Shown: positions 43,454 to 52,176, counted from the first letter of the stretch. The stretch is DNA of 59,494 bases from Ectothiorhodospiraceae bacterium WFHF3C12 (GCA_013519935.1 JACDUA010000021.1:1-59494); one strand, 5' to 3'. Numbers and translations: made by a program. The notes: generated by a model from the sequence alone, not told the origin.

Positions 43454-45634
43454 CTATTCCACGCTGGCCGAGGCCTCGGCCAGCACTTCCACCACGGGCG
43501 GCACGTTTAGGTAGAGCGTCTTGAACCGGCTCACCCGCCAGTCCTCGCCGTGGACCGCCTCGGCGAAGGCGGGACGAATGGACTGGTACAACAGGCGCAC
43601 CGAGACGGTAAACGGCGGTGTAGCCCCGGTTACCGGCAGCGCGTAGTGCACCGTGTCCGTGCCGCTGCCCTCGGTACCGCCGGCCCGATTGAAGTCGGGG
43701 TCCCCTTCGACGCCGGCGGGCGCCGTATCCGGCTCGAATGTGGGGGCATCGGTGCGGAAGCCGGCGGGCGGTATGCGGTTGTCCTTGAGATAGTGGTCGG
43801 CCTTGAGCAGCACATAGTTGATGCTGCCATTGGTGTCCGCCATCACGGGCTCGTAGATAGCCACTTGCCCCGATGCGGTGATCCGGTCCCGATGGGGCTC
43901 GTAGCAGCCGCCGTTGTCGAAGCCCGCTGGCTTGTCGGGCGCCAGGCACCGCTCCGCCACGTGCGCCGCGTCCACGCCCAATCGGCCCCGGTCGTCGGGC
44001 ACCCCGGAGGCGAAGACACGGGCGCCGCCGGCATCACGGACGACGACCTCCAGCCACATCCGGCGGCTCGGGTAGCTGGTCGGGAGCTTGTGGCCCGTGT
44101 GGTTCGTGATGGTCACCGAGAAGTCCAGGCCATCGCCGCTAACGCCGCCTATCCCCACATCCAGGCTCGCGGCGGTCCCAAGCATCCGCCGGGTATCCTC
44201 GATCTTGCGGTCGAAGCCGGCCACGCTGGTCCCCGTGTCGATGGCGAGCTCCTCGCGGTATTCCCGCAGCATGGTCAGGACGTGGGTGTTGCCCCCGGTG
44301 AAATCGTGGGGCGAAAAAGGGTTACGCTCCGGCCAGGCCGTGTTCACCGAGCCATTGGGACGCACGGCGATACGGGTCGTGAAACCGTCCTCGTCCGGCG
44401 AGGCCATGTGGCAATCCTGACAGCTGGATGCCCGGGGCCCGCCATCGCGGTAGTCGCTGTTCAGCCACTCGAAGTACGGCCCCTGCTCCAGGAACTCCTC
44501 GCCGGTGGGCTGGCCGGTATCCGCGTCCAGGGTGGGAGTGCGCAGGTTATGGCAGGTCGCGCACACCGCCGAGCTCCCCAGATGTTCGCCATGCGCGGGC
44601 GTATAGCCACTAACCTGCTCCATCGGCTGACTGACGGGGTTCTGGAACGGCCCGTAGATGGTCGGCGATTCGGCGTCGGCGTCGATGGTGTAACTGCCCG
44701 AGAACGCGGTTCCCAGGTTGCCGTCGTCCTGGATCTGGTGGCAGACCGTGCAGCTCACTCCCTCCCGCGCATGCATATCGTCCAGCGCGCTCTCGGCGCG
44801 GTAATAGCCGTCCGGGCCCAGGCCCTCGCCGGTCTGATGGGCGTGGGTCCGGGCCATGGGCGAGTGGCAGGTCAGGCATTTGTCCTCGATGAAGCCGGCC
44901 AGCTCGGGGAAACGCTCGCTCTCCTGGGCCATCACCGCCTGGAAATAGGGATCGTCGAAGCTGTGCGCCATCATGGAATGCCGCCATCCGGCATAGGGAC
45001 TGATGTCTTCCCCCTCCGGCGAGGGCGAGACGCCGCCCGGCGCCGGCTCGCGCATCACCGCCGGCGACTCGCCCCGCGGGCTGGCGCGATGGCAATCAGC
45101 GCAGACGGAGGCGGGCGCGAACGCGCCCACGGCGTCCCAATCGGAGTCGAACTCGTCCAGCGCGTGGAAATCGTCGTCGCGAATGGTGCCGATCGCCGCG
45201 CTCTCGGGCATCGAAGCACCCTGAATGCCGGTGACGGTGAGCGTGAACGCTTCCAGGGACTCCGCGACAGCATCGTCAATGAGGCCGACCTCCACGGTCC
45301 TGGTGCTCTCGCCGGGATCGAAGACGAGCGTTGCGGCTTCTGCGCTGAAATCGATACCGGCCTCCGCCGTGGCACCCTCCGGCTCGACCGTGAAGCTGAC
45401 CGGCTCAGCGGCCGGCTCGCTCAGCGTGGCGGTGAATGCCAGCGTATCCGACGACTCCACGGCCTCGGCGTCGGCGATCGAGAGCACAGGGAGCCCGGAC
45501 GAATCGCCCGGTATCTCGCTCCCGGAATCATCGTCACCCGTGCCACCGCCCCCACCGCCACAGCCGGCGAGGGACGCGGAGAGAGAGAAAGCGGCGAATG
45601 CAATCAGCAGACGGGATAGGTGTCTTGAAGTCAT
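43454..45634 (-). CDS. five-heme c-type cytochrome lipoprotein with Calx-beta domain
   Basis: This 726-residue protein starts at ATG 45634 (a TTG at 45637 is in frame). Lipidation would be at Cys25 of LAGCGGGGGG, after a signal peptide. Residues about 48-155 are a Calx-beta-like domain (GIDFSAEAATLVFDPGESTRTVEVGLIDD). Five CxxCH motifs lie at about 178, 253, 295, 358 and 405, separated by His/Met-bearing loops that could give bis-His hemes. The C-terminal third has SVTITNHTGHKLPTSYPSRR and resembles a cytochrome c554-like domain. It should sit on the outer leaflet or the outer membrane and move electrons. It is the first gene of the CPBP unit. It may export electrons to an external acceptor or take part in nitrogen or sulfur chemistry. 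Confidence 0.88.
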   Translation of the reverse strand: MTSRHLSRLLIAFAAFSLSASLAGCGGGGGGTGDDDSGSEIPGDSSGLPVLSIADAEAVESSDTLAFTATLSEPAAEPVSFTVEPEGATAEAGIDFSAEAATLVFDPGESTRTVEVGLIDDAVAESLEAFTLTVTGIQGASMPESAAIGTIRDDDFHALDEFDSDWDAVGAFAPASVCADCHRASPRGESPAVMREPAPGGVSPSPEGEDISPYAGWRHSMMAHSFDDPYFQAVMAQESERFPELAGFIEDKCLTCHSPMARTHAHQTGEGLGPDGYYRAESALDDMHAREGVSCTVCHQIQDDGNLGTAFSGSYTIDADAESPTIYGPFQNPVSQPMEQVSGYTPAHGEHLGSSAVCATCHNLRTPTLDADTGQPTGEEFLEQGPYFEWLNSDYRDGGPRASSCQDCHMASPDEDGFTTRIAVRPNGSVNTAWPERNPFSPHDFTGGNTHVLTMLREYREELAIDTGTSVAGFDRKIEDTRRMLGTAASLDVGIGGVSGDGLDFSVTITNHTGHKLPTSYPSRRMWLEVVVRDAGGARVFASGVPDDRGRLGVDAAHVAERCLAPDKPAGFDNGGCYEPHRDRITASGQVAIYEPVMADTNGSINYVLLKADHYLKDNRIPPAGFRTDAPTFEPDTAPAGVEGDPDFNRAGGTEGSGTDTVHYALPVTGATPPFTVSVRLLYQSIRPAFAEAVHGEDWRVSRFKTLYLNVPPVVEVLAEASASVE

Positions 45635-45906
45635 CAATACCTGCCGGGGCTTTCCAACCCCTTGGTCCAGCGATCCTTTATTGAGCAGCCACCCGATCTG
45701 GTACGCCCGGGAGTATGCTGCTGGCGTGACACATTTTTAGCACGCCGCCGGACGGGAAAATGTGAGCGGGGTCAACCACCGCCGGAAAACACCACCCTCG
45801 CGGGGCTGGACTGGACAAAGGGAGGGCATGGTGAATCCCGTGTCATGGGATCGCCGTTACCGGCCAGACGACCTGGCCTAACGAGAGATGCTCCGCGACG
45901 GGCGCG

Positions 45907-46464
45907 CTAGACGGCCTGTCCCAGCTCGGAGCGCAGGCGGATGATCTCCAGGTAGACGCCCTCCATGTGGGGATTGACGTCCAGCGCCGACTCGAACGCC
46001 TGCAACGCCTCGCGCTTGCGATCCAGCGCCTTCAGGCAGAGCCCGCGCCCGGCAAGGGCCCCGAAGTGCCGGGGCTCGAGCTCGAGCACCCGCTCGATGT
46101 CCGAAAGCGATTCCTCGTACCGGTCCATGACGTAGTAGGTGGTCGCACGGCGATTCCAGGCCTCGGCGAACCCGGGGTCCAGCTCGATGACCCGGCTGAA
46201 TGCCGCCACCGCGTCCTCGTGCCGGTCCTGGGCCAGCGCCTTCAGGCCACGCTCCATGGCCTCGTTCACCTCGGCATCGTCGTGGAGATACCAGATGTGC
46301 CAGATCTGCGCCTGGATGGCGCCGGCCCGCTGGTCCCGGCGGGTATCGAGCTGCTGCAGTTCCTCGAAGAGGTCATCCAGCCGGGGATCATCCTGGTCCG
46401 CCGGCAACGGCAGGGATGCTGCCAGAGACAGCACCGCGAGGAGGGCAATGATCGACGACCGCAT
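45907..46464 (-). CDS. exported tetratricopeptide-repeat protein
   Basis: This 185-residue protein has a signal peptide (about 1-22, IIALLAVLSLAASLPLPA) and about three or four TPR repeats: EAMERGLKALAQDRHEDAVAAFSRVIELDPGFAEAWNRRATTYYVMDRYEESLSDIERVLELEPRHFGALAGRGLCLKALDRKREALQAFESALDVNPH. It is a periplasmic scaffold. The ATG at 46464 has GGGAGG 8 bases upstream. It ends with RSELGQAV. Confidence 0.9.
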   Translation of the reverse strand: MRSSIIALLAVLSLAASLPLPADQDDPRLDDLFEELQQLDTRRDQRAGAIQAQIWHIWYLHDDAEVNEAMERGLKALAQDRHEDAVAAFSRVIELDPGFAEAWNRRATTYYVMDRYEESLSDIERVLELEPRHFGALAGRGLCLKALDRKREALQAFESALDVNPHMEGVYLEIIRLRSELGQAV

Positions 46465-46559
46465 GGCGTTACCTCCCGGGCCCGCGCCGGGATGAGCCCC
46501 GGCGTTGCCCTACCTGCACGGTAGTCCAGCCATGGAACGCATGCCAACCAATGGCGAAC

Positions 46560-46592
46560 TTGCACGCCCATTCTGTACCTACTAGTATGTAC
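46560..46592 (+). promoter_or_regulatory. tetR promoter with overlapping GTAC-type operator
   Basis: TTGCAC (46560-46565), 17 bases and TAGTAT (46583-46588) form a strong sigma-70 promoter. The predicted start is at about 46595, the A of the ATG, and there is no ribosome site, so the mRNA is probably leaderless. The palindrome GTACCTACTAGTATGTAC (46575-46592) covers the -10 and would block polymerase when bound. Confidence 0.75.
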
Positions 46593-46594
46593 TC

Positions 46595-47161
46595 ATGAGC
46601 AAGCGTGAAGCCATACTGGAAGCCACCAAGGCCCTGCTCTGGGAGAAGGGTTTCGAGGCCACCAGCCCGCGGGACATCCAGCAGCGCAGCGGCGCGGGCC
46701 AGGGCAGCTTCTACCATCACTTCCGGAGCAAGCGGGAGCTGGCCGCCGAGGCCATGGACGAGGTGGTCGAGGACCGCATCCAGCGTTTCGAGGCCATCAT
46801 GGCGGGCGACGCTCCGGCGGTGGAGCGCATCGGCAATTTCCTGGTGGATCGCTCGGATGCGCTGGCCGGCTGCCGCGTCGGCCGGATGGTCTGGGACGCC
46901 GCCGTTGGCGACGAACGCCTGCGCCGCCCGGTGGAGCGGTATTTCCGGCACCTGGAGCGCCGGTTCACCGAAGAGCTCCGGGGCGCCGCCGAGGCCGGCG
47001 AGATCCGCGCGGACGTGGACTGCGAGCGCACGGCCGCGCTCATCGTGGCGGCGATCCAGGGCGGATACACCATGGCCCGCGCCGAGCAGAGCCCGGAGGC
47101 GCTCAATCGCGCGACCGAGGGGGCCCGGATGCTGCTTCGGGCGCTTGCCAAGCAGGAATAA
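46595..47161 (+). CDS. TetR family transcriptional repressor
   Basis: This 188-residue protein has a helix-turn-helix at about 5-50 (AILEATKALLWEKGFEATSPRDIQQRSGAGQGSFYHHFRSK) and a TetR C-terminal ligand domain with a Cys (AGCRVGRMVWDAA). It is typical in length. The operator overlaps its own promoter and a nearly identical copy lies right behind it, before the small downstream gene, so it probably controls itself and that gene. Confidence 0.9.
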   Translation: MSKREAILEATKALLWEKGFEATSPRDIQQRSGAGQGSFYHHFRSKRELAAEAMDEVVEDRIQRFEAIMAGDAPAVERIGNFLVDRSDALAGCRVGRMVWDAAVGDERLRRPVERYFRHLERRFTEELRGAAEAGEIRADVDCERTAALIVAAIQGGYTMARAEQSPEALNRATEGARMLLRALAKQE

Positions 47162-47199
47162 CGCGGGACGCACCGGCGCCCTTTTTTTGGCCCGGAATT

Positions 47200-47217
47200 G
47201 TACCTAGTGGTATGTAC
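47200..47217. promoter_or_regulatory. second copy of the TetR operator
   Basis: GTACCTAGTGGTATGTAC at 47200-47217 differs from the tetR operator (GTACCTACTAGTATGTAC) only at the central positions. It lies 20 bases before the start of the small gene 47237, in the position to repress it. Two sites of this length recurring at random are very unlikely. Confidence 0.75.
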
Positions 47218-47236
47218 ATTCCCTGGAGTGCGCGGT

Positions 47237-47491
47237 ATGGATGACCAACGGCTACTGGACAAGCTGACACAGGAGCTCGACGACCTGGCGGAACCGGGCT
47301 ACCCCACCGATCGGGCCGATTACTCACCGCAGATGCTCGCCCATTACCAGGCCCGGGCCCGCGAGCTGCGTGCGGCGACATTCACGACGACGCTGCGCTG
47401 GCTCCTCGTCCGGCTTAAGGCTGTCGGCCGGCGACGCCGGCGTCGGAAAGATCAGGTCGGGGCGACATCGCCGGACTCTCCCGAACGGTGA
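47237..47491 (+). CDS. small protein probably controlled by the upstream TetR regulator
   Basis: This 84-residue protein begins MDDQRLLDKLTQELDDLAEPGYPTD, then a helical segment (MLAHYQARARELRAATFTTTLRWLLVRLKAVG) and a very basic RRRRRRKD tail. A CTGGAG ribosome site precedes the ATG at 47237. The amphipathic helix and basic tail could be membrane-associated. The operator before it is the second copy of the TetR site. I do not recognise a family. Confidence 0.6.
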   Translation: MDDQRLLDKLTQELDDLAEPGYPTDRADYSPQMLAHYQARARELRAATFTTTLRWLLVRLKAVGRRRRRRKDQVGATSPDSPER

Positions 47492-47580
47492 TGGCGCAGC
47501 GCGGCGGCGTTCCCTCGACACCGGGCGCCCGGCTGCGAAAGCCGGGAATCAGCGGCGTTTGTCCGACACGGCTACCGCCG

Positions 47581-48603
47581 CTAAAGGAGCACCTCGGACA
47601 CGGGCCGGCGCACCGCCGGATCGGTGACGGGACCGTAGCCGAAGCGCAGCAGCAGCTGCGGGACACGCTGCACGCCCGAAACCGAGGCGAGCCGGGTTCG
47701 AAGCTCCGGCGTCTCGATGGGCTGGTTGAGATAGGACGAGCGCACGCCCTCCGCCGTGGCGCTCAGCAGGACGCGGGCCAGGGCCCGGCCGGTGTTGAGC
47801 CATGAAGGGCCATCGTCCCCAGCCGTGGAAAGCAGGCCGAGCGCGGGCGCGCCGGCGGCGATCTCCCGGTCCTGTTCCGCCACCTTGTTGCCCATGTCGA
47901 AGGTGCGCACCACCGCCGCGCCCACCGGCGAGAGCAGATCGGGCATGCCGAAGGCCGCACCCGATATGCCATCCCGCGAGTCGGCCCGCCGGGAGTGGAT
48001 CCAGGCGGCCAGCTCCCGCCGGAAGCTGCGGTTGGCGAACTGGATGCGGTCCCCCTCCGCCACGAGGCCAGAGATGGCGGTTCGGGTGGGCTCGTCGGTG
48101 AAGGCGTCGAAGGACACCGCCAGCTCGTTGGCGGCGGCGCTCATGCGGTTGAGCAACGCGTCCGGCACGGGCCGGTCCTCGTACTGCCGGCGCACCGTTC
48201 GGCGCTCGGCAATGGCCTGGAACAGACCGTCGACAGCCGCCGGATCGGCGGATTCACCGCTCAGGCTCACCCGCGCGACGAGGTCGCCCTCACCCTCTTC
48301 CGGAAACGCCGCCACCCGGGCTCCGAGCCCGAAGTGCTGCAGGGCCACGACCAGTGTCTCGGCGGCGGCACCGCAGGACATGGTCAGCTCCCGGTCCTCC
48401 GGGTCCACCACGGGCAGGGCGCGGCGGCGGTCGGCGTAGACGTCGACGGTGTCCGCCGACACCCGGAACAGCCAGGGCTGGGTGTTGTGTCCGGAAGGCG
48501 CCAGCACCGCGTACTGCAGCGCAAAGCGCAATTGCTCCGCGCTGTCGCCGCCGGCCGGGAAGGCGGACTCGTCGATCCGCCACGCCTCGTCGAATGCACT
48601 CAT
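47581..48603 (-). CDS. Acg-family nitroreductase-like flavoprotein
   Basis: This 340-residue protein matches the Acg subgroup: AVLAPSGHNTQPWLFRVSADTVDVYADRRRALPVVDPEDRELTMSCGAA in the N-terminal flavin-binding half and VSGVQRVPQLLLRFGYG at the C-terminus, where the family binds FMN in a deep pocket (often as a storage fold). Acg proteins are hypoxia-induced in mycobacteria. The start at 48603 begins MSAFDEAWRID; frames further upstream to 48693 have poor context. A partial FNR-like site lies upstream at 48714. Confidence 0.88.
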   Translation of the reverse strand: MSAFDEAWRIDESAFPAGGDSAEQLRFALQYAVLAPSGHNTQPWLFRVSADTVDVYADRRRALPVVDPEDRELTMSCGAAAETLVVALQHFGLGARVAAFPEEGEGDLVARVSLSGESADPAAVDGLFQAIAERRTVRRQYEDRPVPDALLNRMSAAANELAVSFDAFTDEPTRTAISGLVAEGDRIQFANRSFRRELAAWIHSRRADSRDGISGAAFGMPDLLSPVGAAVVRTFDMGNKVAEQDREIAAGAPALGLLSTAGDDGPSWLNTGRALARVLLSATAEGVRSSYLNQPIETPELRTRLASVSGVQRVPQLLLRFGYGPVTDPAVRRPVSEVLL

Positions 48604-48930
48604 GCTGTCACTCCTCACACTGACCACTGGCTCTAACGGGACCGGGAACCGAATGCCGGCGACCCGACCACCCACGTTCACGGCCACTATCACAGCAGGC
48701 GCGGTAGACGCCGGTGATCCAGGTCAACGATGGCGCGGCATGCCAGGCGTATTACTCACGCCCTGCCCGCGAAATCCGGCCCGGCGCGGCGGCAAAGCAT
48801 TGCGCGACGACCCTGCCCCGGCGATCCGCTTGATTGCCATCAACACCCATCTCCCGGCAATCTGCGATTTTCCCGGGGCGGACCGCCAGAGTCCGGTTCC
48901 GCACGCCGCTTTCGCCGAGGACCACGGCCG
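48604..48930. other. 327-bp divergent intergenic region with an FNR-like site
   Basis: The region separates the nitroreductase gene from the deacetylase gene. GTGATCCAGGTCAA at 48714-48727 matches 8 of 10 fixed positions of TTGAT-N4-ATCAA. A GATAGT -10 (48691-48686, minus strand) or a TATTAC (48750-48755, plus strand) lies about 29 bases from its centre on each side, so it could serve either gene. No gene is found in it. Confidence 0.4.
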
Positions 48931-49998
48931 ATGACCGACGGGCAACCAACCAGAGACGGTGACACGGAAGAATCGACACCGTACCCCCGTGCGCCGGGGC
49001 GCGCGGTAAAGACCAGCCGTGCCACCTGGCTGATCTCCCACCCGGCATGCCTGGCCCACGACACCGGGCCGAACCATCCGGAAAGCCGGCGACGGCTGGA
49101 GGCGGTCCTCGCGGCGCTGGAGGCGCCCGGCTTCGAGGCCCTGGCGCGGCGTGACGCCGTGCCCGCCACGCGAGAGCAGCTCGGCCGCATCCACGACCCG
49201 GCGTACGTCACCGCCGTGCTGAATGCCGTGCCCTCCAGCGGCTATCGCGTGCTGGACGCGGACACCAGCAAGCCGATGGCCGCGATCGCCGCCCAGGACG
49301 AGTCGGCACTGATACCGGACACCGTCGTCTCGCCGGCCTCGGGCGAGGCGGCCCTGTACGCCGCCGGTGCGGTCTGTCGCGGGGTGGATGCCGTACTGGG
49401 CGGGGAGGCGCGCCGGGTCTTCTGCGCCGTGCGGCCGCCAGGGCACCATGCGCTGCGCGCGCAGGCCCTGGGGTTCTGCCTGTTCAACAACATCGCCGTG
49501 GCCGCGGCCCATGCGGTCGCGGCGCACCACCTCAAGCGCGTGGCCATCGTCGATTTCGACGTCCACCACGGCAACGGCACCCAGTCCATGGCTGACGGCC
49601 GTCCGGAGTATCTCTACGTCTCCATCCATCAGCGCCCGCTTTACCTGGAGAGCGGCGGCCGCGAGGAGAACCGCCCCGGCAACATCTGCAACATCCCGCT
49701 GCCGCCCGGCAGCGGTTCCGCGGCATTCCGCGGCCGCTTCTCCACCGACGGCCTGCCGGCGCTGTTCGATTTCGATCCGGAGCTGATCCTGATATCCGCC
49801 GGGTTCGACGGCCACCGGGACGATCCGCTGGCGGACCTGGGCATCACCGAGGAAGACTACGCCTGGCTGACCGGCGAGCTGGTGGCGGCGGCGAACTACT
49901 CGGCCGGGGGACGCGTTGTCTCGGCCCTGGAAGGGGGCTACAACCTGGAGGCCCTGCAAAGATCCGTGGCGGCCCACGTCCGCGCACTGATGGACTGA
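48931..49998 (+). CDS. histone-deacetylase family protein
   Basis: This 355-residue protein has the arginase/deacetylase fold: ISHPACLAHDTGPNHPESRRRL, RPPGHHALRAQ (tandem catalytic His), IVDFDVHHGNGTQ (zinc ligands Asp, His), ISAGFDGHRDDPL (zinc ligand Asp). It is close to the acetylpolyamine or acetoin-type deacetylases. The ATG at 48931 is preceded by GAGGACC; a frame to 48730 is not coding. The substrate is not known from sequence. Confidence 0.92.
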   Translation: MTDGQPTRDGDTEESTPYPRAPGRAVKTSRATWLISHPACLAHDTGPNHPESRRRLEAVLAALEAPGFEALARRDAVPATREQLGRIHDPAYVTAVLNAVPSSGYRVLDADTSKPMAAIAAQDESALIPDTVVSPASGEAALYAAGAVCRGVDAVLGGEARRVFCAVRPPGHHALRAQALGFCLFNNIAVAAAHAVAAHHLKRVAIVDFDVHHGNGTQSMADGRPEYLYVSIHQRPLYLESGGREENRPGNICNIPLPPGSGSAAFRGRFSTDGLPALFDFDPELILISAGFDGHRDDPLADLGITEEDYAWLTGELVAAANYSAGGRVVSALEGGYNLEALQRSVAAHVRALMD

Positions 49999-50059
49999 CC
50001 CATCGACCGGGGGGGGGCGGCGCATTACGCCGGCCCACGGAGGGGCCGGCGGCCGGAGT

Positions 50060-51262
50060 CTATCCCAGCCCCTGGGCGCGGGCTGCCTCGCTCGCGCCGA
50101 AACGCACCACCCGGTTGCGGCCCTGGCGCTTGGCGTCGTAGAGCGCTCCGTCCGCCTCCGCCATGAGCCGCGCGGCATGGCGGTCCGCCAGGGGGACATC
50201 GTCGTCCACCAGGCGCACGCCGATGGACACCGTCACGATACCCTGATGCGTCCCCTCCGACGGCAGCGCCAGTCCTTCCACGTCCTCGCGGATGGCCTCG
50301 GCGATGGCCTCGGCGTCCTCCGGCGATTCCACCATGAGCAGCGCGCCGAACTCCTCGCCGCCCAGACGGAACACCAGATCGCCCGTGCGGCGCATGCACC
50401 GGCGCATGACCTCGGCGATCTGCTTGAGCACATCGTCGCCGGCGGGATGGCCGTAGTGGTCGTTGTAGGCCTTGAAGAAATCCACATCCAGCATCAGCAG
50501 GCCGAAGTGCCGGCGTTCCCGGTGGGCGCGCTTGATCTCGCCGGGGAAGACGCTCTCGAAGTGGCGCCGGTTGTAGAGTCCGGTGAGCTCGTCGGTGTGA
50601 GAGAGCTGGGTCAGGCGCTCCCGCGCCGCCAGCAGCCGGTCCGCCGCCTCCTCGCGGGTCACCTCGTAGTAGTAAAGGAAGGCGAAGAAGGAGAGCGTTC
50701 CCACCAGGACGTTCAGCACGGAGGTCAGCGCCGCTTCGGCGGACACCGGGTCCACGACGGCGACGTCCACCCCGACGATGAGCACCACCAGCAGCGTGTA
50801 TGCCACGGCGTAGCGGACCCCGGAGCGAACGCCTTTCAGGAAGAACGCGAAGGGGTAATAGAGCGCCGCCCAGATGGCGGCGGCGTCGTTGCGGTACTCC
50901 ACCGCCAGGAAGAACGCCAGGCCGAACAGGGCAAAGAGGTTGATGAGCGTGGCGGTGCGCTCGACCCGGTGGAAGCGGCGCAGGTCGATCATCAGCCCGC
51001 CGGCGGCCACCACCCCGAAGCCATTGACACCCGCGAGCGCATTGAATCGGTCCGCGGTGATCAGGTGGAAGGTGAAAAAGAACGCACAGATGCCCGTGGA
51101 GACCAGCAACAGCACGTTCATCAGGTACACGCGCCGATACTCCGGATGATCCGGATCGGTGTGCCCGTTCAGCGTGACGAAATTGTGCCAGGCCCGTCGA
51201 AACCGACTCAGCGGCACCCGGCCGGGACGGCCAGCGACATATTTACTGTCGAGCTCCGCCAT
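50060..51262 (-). CDS. membrane diguanylate cyclase
   Basis: This 400-residue protein has about five transmembrane segments (about 50-200) and a GGDEF domain at about 230-390 with DELTGLYNRRHFE, LDVDFFKAYNDHYGHPAGDDV and an intact LGGEEF. It has a GGEEF active site and should make c-di-GMP. The start at 51262 (GGAGGCGGG upstream) is preferred to in-frame codons further upstream to 51355. Confidence 0.92.
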   Translation of the reverse strand: MAELDSKYVAGRPGRVPLSRFRRAWHNFVTLNGHTDPDHPEYRRVYLMNVLLLVSTGICAFFFTFHLITADRFNALAGVNGFGVVAAGGLMIDLRRFHRVERTATLINLFALFGLAFFLAVEYRNDAAAIWAALYYPFAFFLKGVRSGVRYAVAYTLLVVLIVGVDVAVVDPVSAEAALTSVLNVLVGTLSFFAFLYYYEVTREEAADRLLAARERLTQLSHTDELTGLYNRRHFESVFPGEIKRAHRERRHFGLLMLDVDFFKAYNDHYGHPAGDDVLKQIAEVMRRCMRRTGDLVFRLGGEEFGALLMVESPEDAEAIAEAIREDVEGLALPSEGTHQGIVTVSIGVRLVDDDVPLADRHAARLMAEADGALYDAKRQGRNRVVRFGASEAARAQGLG

Positions 51263-51564
51263 CCCGCCTCCAACGACCCTGTCCCATAATCGTGAAGTCC
51301 ATTCATTCGTCCAGACGGGCCGGTACCCCCCGGCCCTGGCGCTTCGCGTAATCAACTACCTGGCGAAACGCGCTTTTTTATTGCTTAGCCGCGTGACGAT
51401 ACCTCAATAACGGTCCAATGGCGAAATATTGCGCCCAATGCGCGGCCCGAGACGGTTGCCTCGGCCGCCGACACGGGCCATGCTTTCGCTGAGCGTGACG
51501 ATCCGCGTGGAACGCGGTTCAATCGCGCGAACAAGAACAAGACGGGCAACAGGGAGTGTGCGCC
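51263..51564. other. 302-bp divergent intergenic region
   Basis: Between the cyclase and the papain-like amidase gene I see no gene. A T-tract (CGCTTTTTTATTGC, around 51370-51383) and an AATATTG (51425) give it local AT bias; promoters for both genes presumably lie here. Confidence 0.35.
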
Positions 51565-52176
51565 ATGCCGGCCTATCACGAGATCCGCTCCGAGCTGAAA
51601 ACCGGCGACCTCATCCTCTTCTCGGGCAAGGGCGCGGTATCCAACCTCATCAAGCTCTTCTCCGGCGGCAAATGGTCCCACGTGGGCATGGTCCTGCGGA
51701 TGCCGGCCTTCGATGACGCCGTGTTGCTGTGGGAATCCACCACGCTGGGCGACATCGACCATTTCGAGTTCGACAAACCCACCAAGGGCGTCCAGCTCGT
51801 GCCCCTGAGCCAGCGGCTGAGCACCTATCGGGGCGAAGCCAGCTGGCGGCAACTGAGCAAGCCGCTGGGGGACGACATGGTCAAGGCGCTGGCCCAGCGA
51901 CGAAAGGAGCTCTCCCGCCGGCCCTACGAGCGCAACGAGATCGAGCTGCTGCGCGCGGCCTGGGACCGCGTCGGCGGCACCAGCGGCGGCGAGGACCTCT
52001 CCAGCGTGTTCTGCTCCGAGCTGGTGGCCGAGGCCTACCAGGCCGTCGGCCTGCTGGAGGAATACCCGAAGGGGCTGCCGTCCAACGAATACACCCCCAT
52101 CGACTTCTCCGACCAGCGCGGTTTGAAGCTCAAGGGCGGCTACAACCTTGGCGAGGAAGTCGCCATCAGCGGCTGA
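51565..52176 (+). CDS. permuted papain-like amidase (YiiX/NlpC-P60-type)
   Basis: This 203-residue protein has the permuted papain motifs: LKTGDLILFSG, WSHVGMVLRM (His39), and VFCSELVAEAYQAVG (catalytic Cys150). Glu57 (LLWEST) may complete the site. It has no clear signal peptide, so it may be cytosolic. An AGGGAG ribosome site points to ATG 51565 and not GTG 51556. Members cleave peptide or acyl amide bonds; the substrate is unknown. Confidence 0.82.
   Translation: MPAYHEIRSELKTGDLILFSGKGAVSNLIKLFSGGKWSHVGMVLRMPAFDDAVLLWESTTLGDIDHFEFDKPTKGVQLVPLSQRLSTYRGEASWRQLSKPLGDDMVKALAQRRKELSRRPYERNEIELLRAAWDRVGGTSGGEDLSSVFCSELVAEAYQAVGLLEEYPKGLPSNEYTPIDFSDQRGLKLKGGYNLGEEVAISG

Noticed and set aside
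43550-45619. A 689-codon open frame antisense to the cytochrome
   Set aside because: It has no recognisable domain and an Arg/His/Gly-rich composition; five CxxCH motifs and a lipoprotein signal are on the other strand.
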